From: Bordetella parapertussis | GTDB taxonomy: Bacteria > Pseudomonadota > Gammaproteobacteria > Burkholderiales > SG8-39 | DNA length: 40,611 bases | Reading direction: 5' to 3' | Assembly (NCBI GenBank): GCA_945897475.1 | Contig: CAMDFL010000019.1 | Coordinates: 1-40,611, forward strand | The notes under the pieces: generated by a model | Database searches by the model: none | What the model was told of the DNA's origin: nothing | Seen by the model: the letters and a program-made list of their open reading frames with translations, nothing else | Program-made: the position numbers and the translations under genes | In this document: positions 9,649 to 19,539 of the stretch, piece by piece | Layout: each line of letters starts with the position of its first letter | Numbering within the stretch: the first letter of the stretch is position 1

Positions 9649-10563
9649 ATGATTTCCGGCAGCATTGTTGCGATCCTGACCCCCATGCATGAGGATGGGT
9701 CTCTCGATTTCAACCGGTTTCGCTCACTGATTGATTTTCACATTGCCGAGGGCACCAATGGCATTGTCGTGGTGGGTACCACGGGCGAGTCGCCCACCGT
9801 CAATTTCGACGAACATAAGGAATTGATTCGCGTCGCAGTCGAACATTCCGCGGGGCGCATTCCTATCATTGCCGGCACCGGCGCCAATTCAACAGTCGAG
9901 GCCATGGAGTTGTCCGAATCCGCCAGAAAAGCGGGCGCGACGGCTTCCCTTTCGGTGGCACCGTATTACAACAAGCCCACGCAAGAGGGCCTGTACCGGC
10001 ATTTTCGCGCTATTGCCGAGCATGTCGATATCCCGCAAATTCTCTATAACGTACCCAGCCGAACCGTCGCCGACATCAGTAACGATACGGTATTGCGCTT
10101 GGCACAGATCCCGAACATCGTCGGCATCAAGGATGCCACCGGTAATATGGAGCGCTGTTCGGATTTGATGTGGCGCGCAGCGAAGGAATTTCTCGTCTAT
10201 AGCGGCGATGACGCGTCCTGTCTTGCGCTGATGCTGCTCGGCGGGCAGGGGGTGATTTCGGTGACGGCCAACGTGGCGCCGCGCCTGATGCATGACATGT
10301 GTGCCGCAGCGTTGGCCGGAGATTTGAGTAAAGCGCGAACGCTTAATAATCAATTGATTGCCCTGCATCAGAAGCTTTTTGTTGAAGCCAATCCCATTCC
10401 GGTTAAATGGGCGGCCGCGCAAATGGGTCTGGTCGGCATGGGTATTCGCTTGCCGCTCACGCCGCTCGCGTCGCAGTATCATGAAATCGTAAGCGAAGCA
10501 CTGCGGGTAGCCGACATTAAAATTTCCAGCGGCTTGCGCGTCATTGAAGGGAAGACCGGATGA
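9649..10563 (+). CDS. dapA: 4-hydroxy-tetrahydrodipicolinate synthase
   Basis: [50 protein letters not shown]. Confidence 0.97.
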   Translation: MISGSIVAILTPMHEDGSLDFNRFRSLIDFHIAEGTNGIVVVGTTGESPTVNFDEHKELIRVAVEHSAGRIPIIAGTGANSTVEAMELSESARKAGATASLSVAPYYNKPTQEGLYRHFRAIAEHVDIPQILYNVPSRTVADISNDTVLRLAQIPNIVGIKDATGNMERCSDLMWRAAKEFLVYSGDDASCLALMLLGGQGVISVTANVAPRLMHDMCAAALAGDLSKARTLNNQLIALHQKLFVEANPIPVKWAAAQMGLVGMGIRLPLTPLASQYHEIVSEALRVADIKISSGLRVIEGKTG

Positions 10564-11705
10564 ACCTCAAGTCTCCATGTAAGGCGATGGGAGTTGGCTT
10601 GGCAGTGCTGCTGCTTGGCGCCTGCGGCAGCTTGGACATACTCGAGCCTCAGCGCATCGAATACAAATCGGCGGGCAAGCTGCCTCCACTCGAAATTCCC
10701 CCTGATTTGACCGCGCCCTCGCGCGACGACAGATTTTCTGTTCCCGACATTGCTTCTGGCAGTTCGGCGACGCTGTCGACCTATAACGCCGAGCGCTCCG
10801 GCGCTCCGAGAGCATCCTCGGGCATTGAGGTGCTGCCAAACGTAGGTAAGGTTCGTGTCGAGCGTTCGGGCAATCAGCGCTGGCTGGTGGTGCCGGAGGC
10901 GCCCGATAAGGTTTGGCCAACGGTCAAGGATTTTTGGCAAGAGGTCGGTTTCCTGGTGAAATTGGAATTGCCTGAAGCGGGTGTCATGGAAACAGACTGG
11001 GCGGAAAACCGCGCGAAGATCCCACAGGATTTTCTGCGTAATACGCTCGGACGATTTATTGATCAGATTTATTCCACTGCCGAACGCGATAAATTCCGAA
11101 CGCGGCTGGAACCTACCGCGGACGGTGGCACCGAGATATACATCAGTCATCGCGGCGTGGTTGAAACCTTCACCAGCACGAGCAAGGACCAGACAGTATG
11201 GCAGCCGAGGTCCTCTGACCCAGAGCTCGAAGCGGAGTTCCTGCGCCGTCTGATGGTTCGGTTTGGCGTTGAGGAAGTGCGCGCCAAGGCGCAAATAAAC
11301 AATGCCCCGGTGGCTGAGCGCGCCAAGCTGCAAAATCCGCGCGAGGGGGCGGGAATGCTCGATCTTGACGAACCCTTTGATCGTGCGTGGCGGCGTGTGG
11401 GTTTGGCCCTGGATCGGGTAGGTTTCACGGTCGAGGATCGCGACCGCTCCAAAGGCTACTACTTTGTGCGCTACGTCGATCCCAAGGATGACGCGCAAGA
11501 TACCGCCAAGAAGGATACCGGGGTACTGTCTCGTCTGATTTTCTGGAAGCCGGGCAAATCCGACGTCAAAGCGGAGCAATACCGCGTACTGGTGCGCGAC
11601 AACCGCGAGGCAAGCCAAGTGCAGGTGCAAGACAAGGACGGCAAGCTAGATACATCTGAGACCGGGCGCAAGATACTCACGCTACTGCACCAGCAATTAA
11701 AATGA
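10560..11705 (+). CDS. bamC: Outer membrane assembly lipoprotein BamC (NlpB)
   Basis: Lipobox [26 protein letters not shown] is typical of BamC; coupled to dapA as in other proteobacteria. Confidence 0.93.
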   Translation: MNLKSPCKAMGVGLAVLLLGACGSLDILEPQRIEYKSAGKLPPLEIPPDLTAPSRDDRFSVPDIASGSSATLSTYNAERSGAPRASSGIEVLPNVGKVRVERSGNQRWLVVPEAPDKVWPTVKDFWQEVGFLVKLELPEAGVMETDWAENRAKIPQDFLRNTLGRFIDQIYSTAERDKFRTRLEPTADGGTEIYISHRGVVETFTSTSKDQTVWQPRSSDPELEAEFLRRLMVRFGVEEVRAKAQINNAPVAERAKLQNPREGAGMLDLDEPFDRAWRRVGLALDRVGFTVEDRDRSKGYYFVRYVDPKDDAQDTAKKDTGVLSRLIFWKPGKSDVKAEQYRVLVRDNREASQVQVQDKDGKLDTSETGRKILTLLHQQLK

Positions 11706-11743
11706 TGAGAGGCGACACCCCGTCTCTTCTGGGTCGCTAAGCC

Positions 11744-12517
11744 TTGCGCTTCTCGTCCTTGGGCAGCGGCAGTGAAGGCAACGGCCTCGTCGTCGAATCC
11801 GGGCAAACCAGACTGCTATTGGATTGCGGCTTCTCGGTTCGAGAAACGCAATCGCGGCTTGCGCGAATAGGACTTCTTCCGGACCAGTTGAGCGCCATTC
11901 TGGTGACCCATGAGCACGACGACCATATTGGAGGGGTGTTTGGCTTCGCGCGCAAACACGCTATTCCCGTCTATCTGAGTCACGGTACGCTTGAGGCTAG
12001 GCGCGAGTCAGTCCCTGGCGCGGACGCAGGTTTGAAGATCGAATTGCTGCACGCCGAAGATTCGACCGAGATCGGCGAACTCAATATTCTCCCGTTTACC
12101 GTACCGCACGACGCGCGCGAACCGCTGCATTTTGTATTCTCCGATGGCGCCCGGCGCCTGGGTGTTTTAACTGATACCGGTTGTTCTACCCCGCATATTG
12201 AAAAAACCCTATCGGGCCTGGATGCCTTGGTGTTGGAGACCAACCACGACCTGAATATGCTCTGGAATTGCGACTATCCGCAATCCTTGAAAGCGCGAAT
12301 CTCCGGCAGATTGGGGCATCTGGATAACGATTCCTCAGGCGCGATGTTGGCTGCGATCGACCAATCTCGCCTCAAGCACGTGATTGCCGCGCATTTATCG
12401 AAAAGAAATAACACGCCGTCTTTGGCGCGCGATGCCCTGGCCAATGCCTTGAAATGCGAACCGAATTGGGTCACCGTCGCCGATCAGGAGCAGGGCTTCG
12501 ACTGGCGGGAAATATGA
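11744..12517 (+). CDS. MBL-fold metallo-hydrolase (YycJ-like)
   Basis: FSSLGSGSEGNGLVV, THEHDDHIGG, LTDTGCSTPHI, ETNHDLNML, AAHLSKRNNTP. Confidence 0.92.
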   Translation: MRFSSLGSGSEGNGLVVESGQTRLLLDCGFSVRETQSRLARIGLLPDQLSAILVTHEHDDHIGGVFGFARKHAIPVYLSHGTLEARRESVPGADAGLKIELLHAEDSTEIGELNILPFTVPHDAREPLHFVFSDGARRLGVLTDTGCSTPHIEKTLSGLDALVLETNHDLNMLWNCDYPQSLKARISGRLGHLDNDSSGAMLAAIDQSRLKHVIAAHLSKRNNTPSLARDALANALKCEPNWVTVADQEQGFDWREI

Positions 12518-12521
12518 AAGT

Positions 12522-13025
12522 CTACAATCCGCTGGTGTTGGCCGATACACCCGGTTCCGAACTCTCCCAGATCTGATCGAAGCGATCGCGCGTTTTTGCG
12601 CCTTCGATCAAATCGTCGGTGAGAACCACGCCACGCGGTTGCGCGGCCACGGGCCGTCGCACCAGGTGTGTTTCGTCACACAAAATGAAACAGTCCTGCA
12701 CTCGCGCTGCGTCCCCCTGAGTGCGTTGAATAAAAATATTCGCCGCGAACAAGCCCAGGAGATTGAGGATGCGGGGCGCGCGCTGTTCGATAAATTCGGT
12801 TTTGTGAACAGCTATATACAAACGGTTGTTTCGCCCGCGCGAGAGAAATTCGCGCAAGCGCGTGATGCGCTCGGGCAGGTGCAGCCGCAGGTCCGACAGA
12901 TCTGGGTCGAACACCCGCAGTTCTCGCTGCGCCATGGGCAAAAGTAGGTCGATTGCCTCTTGATACTCGGCGCGGGTGGTAATCAGCCTGCGTTGCGGGC
13001 TGGGTTCATCGTCTGTCATGTCCAT
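12522..13025 (-). CDS. Conserved hypothetical protein (DUF7931-like)
   Basis: 167-aa ORF, YQEAIDLLLPMAQRELRVFDPDLSDLRL...FILCDETHLVRRP; adjacent to the cupin gene on the same strand. Confidence 0.6.
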   Translation of the reverse strand: MDMTDDEPSPQRRLITTRAEYQEAIDLLLPMAQRELRVFDPDLSDLRLHLPERITRLREFLSRGRNNRLYIAVHKTEFIEQRAPRILNLLGLFAANIFIQRTQGDAARVQDCFILCDETHLVRRPVAAQPRGVVLTDDLIEGAKTRDRFDQIWESSEPGVSANTSGL

Positions 13026-13070
13026 GTTCGGCGATCCTCGTTGGAGGGCTGAAGCGCGGCGCCTAGCTTG

Positions 13071-14231
13071 CTATTCCCGGTAATCGTTTTTACGGGCAGC
13101 GCTGTTTCCCGGATGCAACCAGCCGTCGGCATACCAACGATAGAGGATTTCGTGTGCCGCGCGTGAGATTGTCACTCCAGGCGGGATTTGGCGCTGGTCC
13201 GAGAGCTTGCGAAGAAGATTGGTATCCGGGCGATCGATGGATTGAATCTCTCCATTGATGTAGAAAGCTCCCCGAAGGTACAAAAACTGAGTACGACGAT
13301 CCAGGCGCAATCCAATAGCGTAGAGGCGCGCACCGAATGTGCGTTTGGACATGACGGGATCGGGCGCATCAAAGGAAACGATCGGTTTGGGTTCCGAGAG
13401 GCACTGGCCCAGTGCCGTTTCAATGTGCGTATCGGTGAGACTGAGCAGGCGTGCGACCCCTCTGGCGTAGTCGAACATGGCGAGCGGAATCCTGCCTGTG
13501 TTGGTGCTTGGCTTGAGGCCACGATCTTGATACCGCGCGGGAACCGACTTTGCGTGGAGTATTTGGTCGAGGCGATCCAGCAAAGCGATCCCGAGTTCTC
13601 GCATTCCCGGCGCGCGAAAACCGATCGACCAAGTGGAGCATGCATCCAGCGCCACTCCTTCATGGGCGACATTGGGGGGAAGGTAGAGCATGTCACCTGG
13701 ATTGAGGATCCATTCCTCCTCCGGCGCAAACTTCGCCAATACCGCCAGAGACGAGGTTTCCAGCAGGCTATGATCTTTCTGCCGGCTGATGCGCCAGCGC
13801 CGTCGCCCCTTTCCCTGCAACAGAAATACATCATAGGAGTCGACATGCGGGCCCACGCCGCCGCCTGGCGCCGCATAACTGACCATCAGGTCGTCCAGTC
13901 GCGCTGCGGGTAGAAACGCGAAGCGACGCAAAAGGGCGTCGGCTGCATCGGATTGCAGGTTGACACCCTGCACCAGCACCGTCCAGTTTTTTGCTGCCAT
14001 GCGGGCAATTCGCGCCGCAGGCACGGGGCCGTGTTCCAGGCGCCATTTTTCACGACTCCGCCAAACCAATCTCGATTCGACCTCGGCGCGGCCCGCTAGG
14101 CGCAAAATTTCCCATGTTGTCAACGGATCTTGGAATCCGGGAATAGCTCCTCGCACCAGCAATGGCTGCTTTTGCCAGTGGCTCTTAAGGAATTGCGCCG
14201 CCGTCAGGCCGCCGAGCAGTTGCAATTTCAT
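13071..14231 (-). CDS. roxA: Cupin/JmjC-like ribosomal oxygenase (RoxA/YcfD family)
   Basis: FLKSHWQKQPLLVRGAIPGF, GPHVDSYDVFLLQGKGRRRWRI (HxD), GDMLYLPPNVAHEGVAL (distal His). Confidence 0.85.
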   Translation of the reverse strand: MKLQLLGGLTAAQFLKSHWQKQPLLVRGAIPGFQDPLTTWEILRLAGRAEVESRLVWRSREKWRLEHGPVPAARIARMAAKNWTVLVQGVNLQSDAADALLRRFAFLPAARLDDLMVSYAAPGGGVGPHVDSYDVFLLQGKGRRRWRISRQKDHSLLETSSLAVLAKFAPEEEWILNPGDMLYLPPNVAHEGVALDACSTWSIGFRAPGMRELGIALLDRLDQILHAKSVPARYQDRGLKPSTNTGRIPLAMFDYARGVARLLSLTDTHIETALGQCLSEPKPIVSFDAPDPVMSKRTFGARLYAIGLRLDRRTQFLYLRGAFYINGEIQSIDRPDTNLLRKLSDQRQIPPGVTISRAAHEILYRWYADGWLHPGNSAARKNDYRE

Positions 14232-14350
14232 CGTTGGAATTATAGTCTGCGGCAGGTTTGATGTTTGATTCATGCCCGCCTGATTTATGTCGCTTAGATG
14301 CGAGCGTAGACGATTTTCCAAGAGGCGAGCAGAGAAAATGGAAAGATAAA

Positions 14351-17221
14351 ATGAGTGAGCAAGTGCAATCCTTGAATCCGCTGGTGCGGTTGCGTGAATT
14401 CGGCCAGAGTCCTTGGTACGACTACATCCGCAAAGGTCTGATCACCTCGGGTGAGTTGCAGGCCTTGATCGACAATGACGCCCTGATGGGCATCACCTCC
14501 AATCCCTCTATTTTCGAGAAGGCCATCGGCGGCAGTTCGGACTACAACCAGGCGCTCATGCCTTTGGCCGCCGCCGTTACTGGCATCAAGGAAATCTACG
14601 AAGCACTCGCCATTGGAGACATCCAGGATGCCACCGACCTGATGTATCCGGTGTACCTTCAGAGTAAGTCACGCGATGGCTACGTCAGCCTCGAAGTGTC
14701 TCCAGACCTGGCGTTCAACACGGAAGGCACCATCGAGGAGGCTGTGCGCCTGCATCAGGCGGTCGGGCGCGAAAACGTCATGATTAAAGTCCCCGCCACG
14801 CCCGAAGGCCTGCCGGCGATCGAGCACTTGTTGTCCTTGGGGATCAATGTGAATGTGACCCTGCTGTTTGGCGTCGATGTGTACGAGCAGGTGGCCTGGA
14901 CTTATGTGTCGGGGCTGGAGAAACTCAGCGCTAATGGCGGCGACGTGAGGAAAATCGCCTCAGTCGCCAGTTTCTTCATCAGCCGCATCGATACGCTGGT
15001 CGATAGCATGTTGGAGGCGAAGCTGAAGGAGGCGACTGCTCCCATGGACCGGGCCGCGCTGCAAAGCGTGATGGGAAAAGTGGCCATCGCCAACGCCAAG
15101 ATCGCCTACGTGAAATTCCAGGAGATTTTCGCAAGCGCCCGATTCCAGGCCCTTAAGTCAAAGGGCGCGAAGGTGCAGCGCCTGCTCTGGGCGAGTACGG
15201 GTACCAAAAATCCGAAATACCCCGACACCTATTACGTGGACGAGTTGATCGGCCCAGACACGGTGAATACCCTGCCGGCCGCCACCTACAACGCGTTCCG
15301 CGACCACGGCAAGCCGCGCGCGAGCCTGCTCGAAGGCCTCGCCGATGCCCGCGCCACAATGGACCGCCTGGCCGATTGCAAGATCGACATCAATGAAGTG
15401 TCAAAGAAGCTGCTCGCCGATGGCGCGAAGTTGTTCCTCGATTCCTTCGATCAGTTGATGGTTGTGATCAGCCAGAAGAGGAAGGCGTTGCTTGGCGCCA
15501 AGCTGAGCCAGCAGACATATACGCTGGGCGAGCACGATGCGTGCGTGCAGGCGAAGTTAAAGGAAATGCGGCAGTCGGGTTTCGTGCGCCGGCTCTGGGC
15601 GAGGGATTTCAGCCTTTGGCACAAGGACCCTGTGCATCAAAAAATCATTGCCAATGCGCTTGGCTGGATGCACGTCTCCGAGCGGCAGGTGCACCACCTT
15701 AGGCGCATCCGCGAGGTGGCCGAATCGGTGCGTGCGGCGGGCTTCAAGCATGCGCTGCTGCTTGGCATGGGCGGAAGTAGCCTGTGTCCTGAAGTGTTCC
15801 GCATGACTTTCGGCTTGGTGCAAGGCTTTCCGGAGTTACATGTACTGGACAGCACCGTGCCCGAACAGGTGCGAAATATCGAAAAGCGCGTGGATCTCGA
15901 AAAGACCTTGTGCATCGTATCGAGCAAATCCGGATCGACCACCGAGCCGCTGGTGTTCTACCAGTATTTCTTCGAGCAGATGCGAAAGTTAAAGGGCGAC
16001 AAGGCTGGCGAGAATTTCATCGCTATCACTGACCCAGGCTCATTGCTTGATGTATTGGCGAAGGAGAGCCGGTTCCGCGACATCCTGCCGGGCGTGCCGG
16101 ATATCGGCGGTCGTTATTCGGCGCTGTCCAACTTCGGCGTCGTTCCAGCAGCGATCATGGGCGTAGACGTCGAGCACCTGCTCTACCAGGCCGAGCGAAT
16201 GCGTCATAGCTGTGACTCCTGCGTTCCCCCGGAGGAGAATCCAGGCGTAATACTCGGCGTGGCGATGGCCGAGCTGGCAGTCCAGGGCCGCGATAAGATC
16301 ACCTTCATCACATCGCCTGCTATCGGCAATCTGGGAGCCTGGATGGAACAGCTTATCGCAGAGAGCACCGGCAAAGAAGGAAAAGGCATCGTTCCCATCG
16401 ACGACGAGCCGCTCGGTGAGCCAGGGGCATACGGCGCTGATCGCTTCTTTGTCTACATCCGCTATTCCGGTGGCGCCGATGCGGCACAGGATGCGAAGGT
16501 CGCGGCGTTTGAGAAAGCCGGGCATCCGGTGGTGCGCATCGAACTCTCAGCTCTGATTAACTTGGGCGAAGAGTTTTTCCTTTGGGAACTGGCGACCGCA
16601 GTGGCCGGCGCGCTCATGGGTATTAACCCCTTCGACCAGCCGAATGTTCAGGAGAGCAAGGACGTCACAAAAAATTTCCTCGACGAATACAAGAAAAACG
16701 GCTGCCTGCCCGAGGAAGCGCCGATCCTCAGTATGGGAGGCGTGAAGGTATTCGGCGACGCCGCCTGCCGTGCGGCGCTCACAGGAGCGACCACCTTGGA
16801 GGCAGCGCTCAAGGCGCACCTGGCGCGCGTCAAGTCGGGTGACTACGTGGCGTTCAACGCATATGTGGAGCGCACCGATGCCTCGCACCAGGCGTTGCAG
16901 GGCATGCGCGTAGGCGTGCGCGATAAGATGAAAGTGGCCACCACGCTGGGGTACGGGCCGCGCTTCCTGCACTCGACCGGACAGTTGCACAAGGGTGGGC
17001 CAAATTCGGGGGTGTTCCTGCAGATCACCTCGGACGATAGGGCCGACCTCGCTATCCCGGGCGAATCTTATACGTTCGGAGTGCTCAAGGCAGCGCAGGC
17101 GCGTGGGGATTTCGTGTGCCTGGGCAAACATGATCGCCGCGCACTGCGCGTGCATCTGGGAGCGGACGTGAATGCCGGGTTGGCGACACTGCGAGATGCT
17201 TGGGCGAATGCGCTGGGATAA
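14351..17221 (+). CDS. Bifunctional transaldolase/glucose-6-phosphate isomerase fusion
   Basis: N-terminal transaldolase motifs (GITSNPSIFEKAIGGS, MIKVPATPEGLPAIEHLLSLGINVNVTLLFG, LLWASTGTKNP) and C-terminal SIS/PGI motifs (LLGMGGSSLCPEVF, SSKSGSTTEPLVF, GGRYSALSNFG) in one frame. Confidence 0.95.
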   Translation: MSEQVQSLNPLVRLREFGQSPWYDYIRKGLITSGELQALIDNDALMGITSNPSIFEKAIGGSSDYNQALMPLAAAVTGIKEIYEALAIGDIQDATDLMYPVYLQSKSRDGYVSLEVSPDLAFNTEGTIEEAVRLHQAVGRENVMIKVPATPEGLPAIEHLLSLGINVNVTLLFGVDVYEQVAWTYVSGLEKLSANGGDVRKIASVASFFISRIDTLVDSMLEAKLKEATAPMDRAALQSVMGKVAIANAKIAYVKFQEIFASARFQALKSKGAKVQRLLWASTGTKNPKYPDTYYVDELIGPDTVNTLPAATYNAFRDHGKPRASLLEGLADARATMDRLADCKIDINEVSKKLLADGAKLFLDSFDQLMVVISQKRKALLGAKLSQQTYTLGEHDACVQAKLKEMRQSGFVRRLWARDFSLWHKDPVHQKIIANALGWMHVSERQVHHLRRIREVAESVRAAGFKHALLLGMGGSSLCPEVFRMTFGLVQGFPELHVLDSTVPEQVRNIEKRVDLEKTLCIVSSKSGSTTEPLVFYQYFFEQMRKLKGDKAGENFIAITDPGSLLDVLAKESRFRDILPGVPDIGGRYSALSNFGVVPAAIMGVDVEHLLYQAERMRHSCDSCVPPEENPGVILGVAMAELAVQGRDKITFITSPAIGNLGAWMEQLIAESTGKEGKGIVPIDDEPLGEPGAYGADRFFVYIRYSGGADAAQDAKVAAFEKAGHPVVRIELSALINLGEEFFLWELATAVAGALMGINPFDQPNVQESKDVTKNFLDEYKKNGCLPEEAPILSMGGVKVFGDAACRAALTGATTLEAALKAHLARVKSGDYVAFNAYVERTDASHQALQGMRVGVRDKMKVATTLGYGPRFLHSTGQLHKGGPNSGVFLQITSDDRADLAIPGESYTFGVLKAAQARGDFVCLGKHDRRALRVHLGADVNAGLATLRDAWANALG

Positions 17222-17419
17222 GAGGATCAGCAGGCTCGATGTTGGCGTCACTGTATTAGGAAATGCCCCCAAGCGGCTGGACTGCAGCGACGTTCTGGTC
17301 ATGGCGAGTGTTTTAGCGGCTCGTCCCGCTTGCCGCTGGATTGGATGGGTGCAAGCCGTTACACTGGGTAGGCATGCCTCGTACATGAATGCGAAAAATA
17401 TTTTTCCGGATTGTTCCCT

Positions 17420-17983
17420 ATGCATGTCCTCAAGAACCGCGTGATATCTCTTGATGTCGAGTTATTCGATATCTGGGGCAATTTAATCGAGCATCCACCC
17501 GAGCCGGTGCAGTACCTGCACGGGGAATACGGCGATATTTTTCCAGTGGTCGAGGCCGCTCTTGATGGCAAGTCCGCGAAGGACCGAGTCGACCTGCGCC
17601 TTGAGCCGGAGGACGCCTACGGCGATTACAACGCGGACCTGCTTCATGTGGAATCTCTTGCGACGTTTCCGCAGGGGCTCGAAGTGGGTATGCGTGTTGA
17701 AAGAGTGGTGGAGAGCCGGATCGATGTCGATGCGGAAGCAGATGCGATGACGGAAGCAGAGACGATGACGGAAGCGGAGCCCAAGACGGAGGCGAGGACT
17801 GCTTTATATACCATTACCGATATAGCTGATGGCAAGGTGGTGCTTGATGGCAACCATCCACTGGCTGGCATGGCGCTGCGCTTTCTGGCCACTATCGTGG
17901 ATGTGCGTCCGGCCACGCTGGATGAAATCGAAAACGGCGCAGCTGACGATCCATCCTCCGTGGTGATGCGTGCATTGCCATGA
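17420..17983 (+). CDS. FKBP-type peptidyl-prolyl cis-trans isomerase (SlyD-like)
   Basis: YLHGEYGDIFPVVEAALDGKSAKDRVDLRLEPEDAYGDYN, and DGNHPLAGMALRFLATIVDVRPAT. Confidence 0.9.
   Translation: MHVLKNRVISLDVELFDIWGNLIEHPPEPVQYLHGEYGDIFPVVEAALDGKSAKDRVDLRLEPEDAYGDYNADLLHVESLATFPQGLEVGMRVERVVESRIDVDAEADAMTEAETMTEAEPKTEARTALYTITDIADGKVVLDGNHPLAGMALRFLATIVDVRPATLDEIENGAADDPSSVVMRALP
17735..17797 (+). repeat. In-frame 18-nt tandem repeat in the FKBP gene
   Basis: Encodes EADAMT-EAETMT-EAEPKT-EAR; three degenerate 18-nt units. Confidence 0.75.
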
Positions 17984-18036
17984 GTATCCACTCAAGTCGC
18001 ATGCGAGAATAAAGACCAAGAGGAAAGGGATTGATC

Positions 18037-19539
18037 ATGTCGGAACTATTCGTCGTGCTCGAGGCCCATTTTGGAACCATCGTAGGGCTCGTCGTGGTGG
18101 TCACGCTGTCGGTTTGGTATGTGCAGGACGTGACGCAGACCAAGCACACGGTGCGGCGCAACTATCCGGTGATAGGGCGCCTGCGCTACTATTTCGAGGA
18201 GTTGGGCGAGTACTTACGGCAGTACTTGTTCATGAGCGACCGAGAAGAATTGCCCTTCAACCGCGCCACACGCGGCTGGGTGTACCGCCTGGCCAAGAAC
18301 GACGCCGGCGTCATCGGATTCGGTTCCACCAACGATCAGAACGAAGCAGGATCAATTATTTTCGTTAACGCGCCTTATCCGGTTCTGGAAGAGGACCGCC
18401 TGCCCACGCCGCCCTTGGTGATCGGTGATGGCTATTGCAAGCACCCCTTCGAGGCGCGCTCGGTGGTAAATATAAGCGGTATGAGTTTCGGCGCGATCTC
18501 CGAGCCGGCGGTGCGCGCCTTGTCGCGCGGCGCGGCCATGGCGGGGTGCTGGATGGACACCGGTGAAGGCGGATTGTCGCCATTTCATCTGGAGGGCGGC
18601 TGCGATGTGATGATGCAGATCGGCACTGCCAATTACGGAATTCGCGGGAGCGATGGTCAATTTTCGTCAGAACGTGCCCGTGAAATTGCCGCCTATCCCA
18701 ACGTAAAGGCTTTCGAGATCAAGCTCTCGCAGGGCGCCAAGCCCGGCAAGGGAGGGGTATTGCCAGCGGCCAAGGTGAATGAGCAAATCGCGAAAATTCG
18801 CGGCATTCCGGCAAATGCCGATTCGATCAGTCCGAATCGTCATCGCGACATCGCCAATGTCGATCAGTTGCTGGACAAGATTGCTCTGGTGCGCGAAATC
18901 ACCGGCAAGCCGGTGGGCATTAAAACCGCGATAGGCGGCTGGCAATTCGTCAACGAACTCGCGGAGGCGATCCATAGACGCGGCATGGAGTACGCGCCGG
19001 ATTTCATTGCCATTGATGGCGGTGAGGGCGGTTCGGGTGCGGCGCCTCAGGCGTTAATGGATCATATGGCGCTGTCCATTGTGGAGGCTTTGCCGCGCGT
19101 GGTTGACGCGTTGATTGAAACCGGCCTTCGCCCGCGAATACGCATCATCGCCGCCGGGCGTCTGGTGACTTCGGCCCGCGCTGCCTGGGCATTGTGCGCG
19201 GGTGCGGATTTTGTCAACTCCGCGCGCGGTTTCATGTTCGCCTTAGGCTGCATACAGTCCTTGCATTGCCACCGCAATACCTGCCCTACGGGCGTGACCA
19301 CGCACAATAAACGCCTGCAGCGCGGCCTGGTGGTGGAGGAGAAATACCTTCGCGTGGCGAACTATGCCGCCAATATGAACAAGGAGATCGACATGATCGC
19401 CCATTCTTGCGGCTGCCGGCACTCGCGCGAACTGCGCCGGGAACACGTTCGCATCATTCAAAGCCCGGGGCAGAGCGTGGCGTTGAATGTTCTGTATCCC
19501 TACCCGGTGCCGGGTTCAAAGATCCGCAAGGCGGCCTGA
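18037..19539 (+). CDS. FMN-binding glutamate synthase (GltB central domain) family protein, membrane-anchored
   Basis: N-terminal TM helix, then SGMSFGAISEPAVRALSRGAAMAG, EIKLSQGAKPGKGGVLPAAKV, IDGGEGGSGAAPQALMDHM, CPTGVTTH. Confidence 0.92.
   Translation: MSELFVVLEAHFGTIVGLVVVVTLSVWYVQDVTQTKHTVRRNYPVIGRLRYYFEELGEYLRQYLFMSDREELPFNRATRGWVYRLAKNDAGVIGFGSTNDQNEAGSIIFVNAPYPVLEEDRLPTPPLVIGDGYCKHPFEARSVVNISGMSFGAISEPAVRALSRGAAMAGCWMDTGEGGLSPFHLEGGCDVMMQIGTANYGIRGSDGQFSSERAREIAAYPNVKAFEIKLSQGAKPGKGGVLPAAKVNEQIAKIRGIPANADSISPNRHRDIANVDQLLDKIALVREITGKPVGIKTAIGGWQFVNELAEAIHRRGMEYAPDFIAIDGGEGGSGAAPQALMDHMALSIVEALPRVVDALIETGLRPRIRIIAAGRLVTSARAAWALCAGADFVNSARGFMFALGCIQSLHCHRNTCPTGVTTHNKRLQRGLVVEEKYLRVANYAANMNKEIDMIAHSCGCRHSRELRREHVRIIQSPGQSVALNVLYPYPVPGSKIRKAA

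Noticed and set aside
10479-11630. 383-aa minus-strand ORF opposite bamC
   Set aside because: Bears no recognisable domain and mirrors the well-supported bamC frame.
16547-17425. 292-aa minus-strand ORF opposite the tal-pgi fusion
   Set aside because: Shadow ORF with no domain; opposite a gene with complete motif sets.
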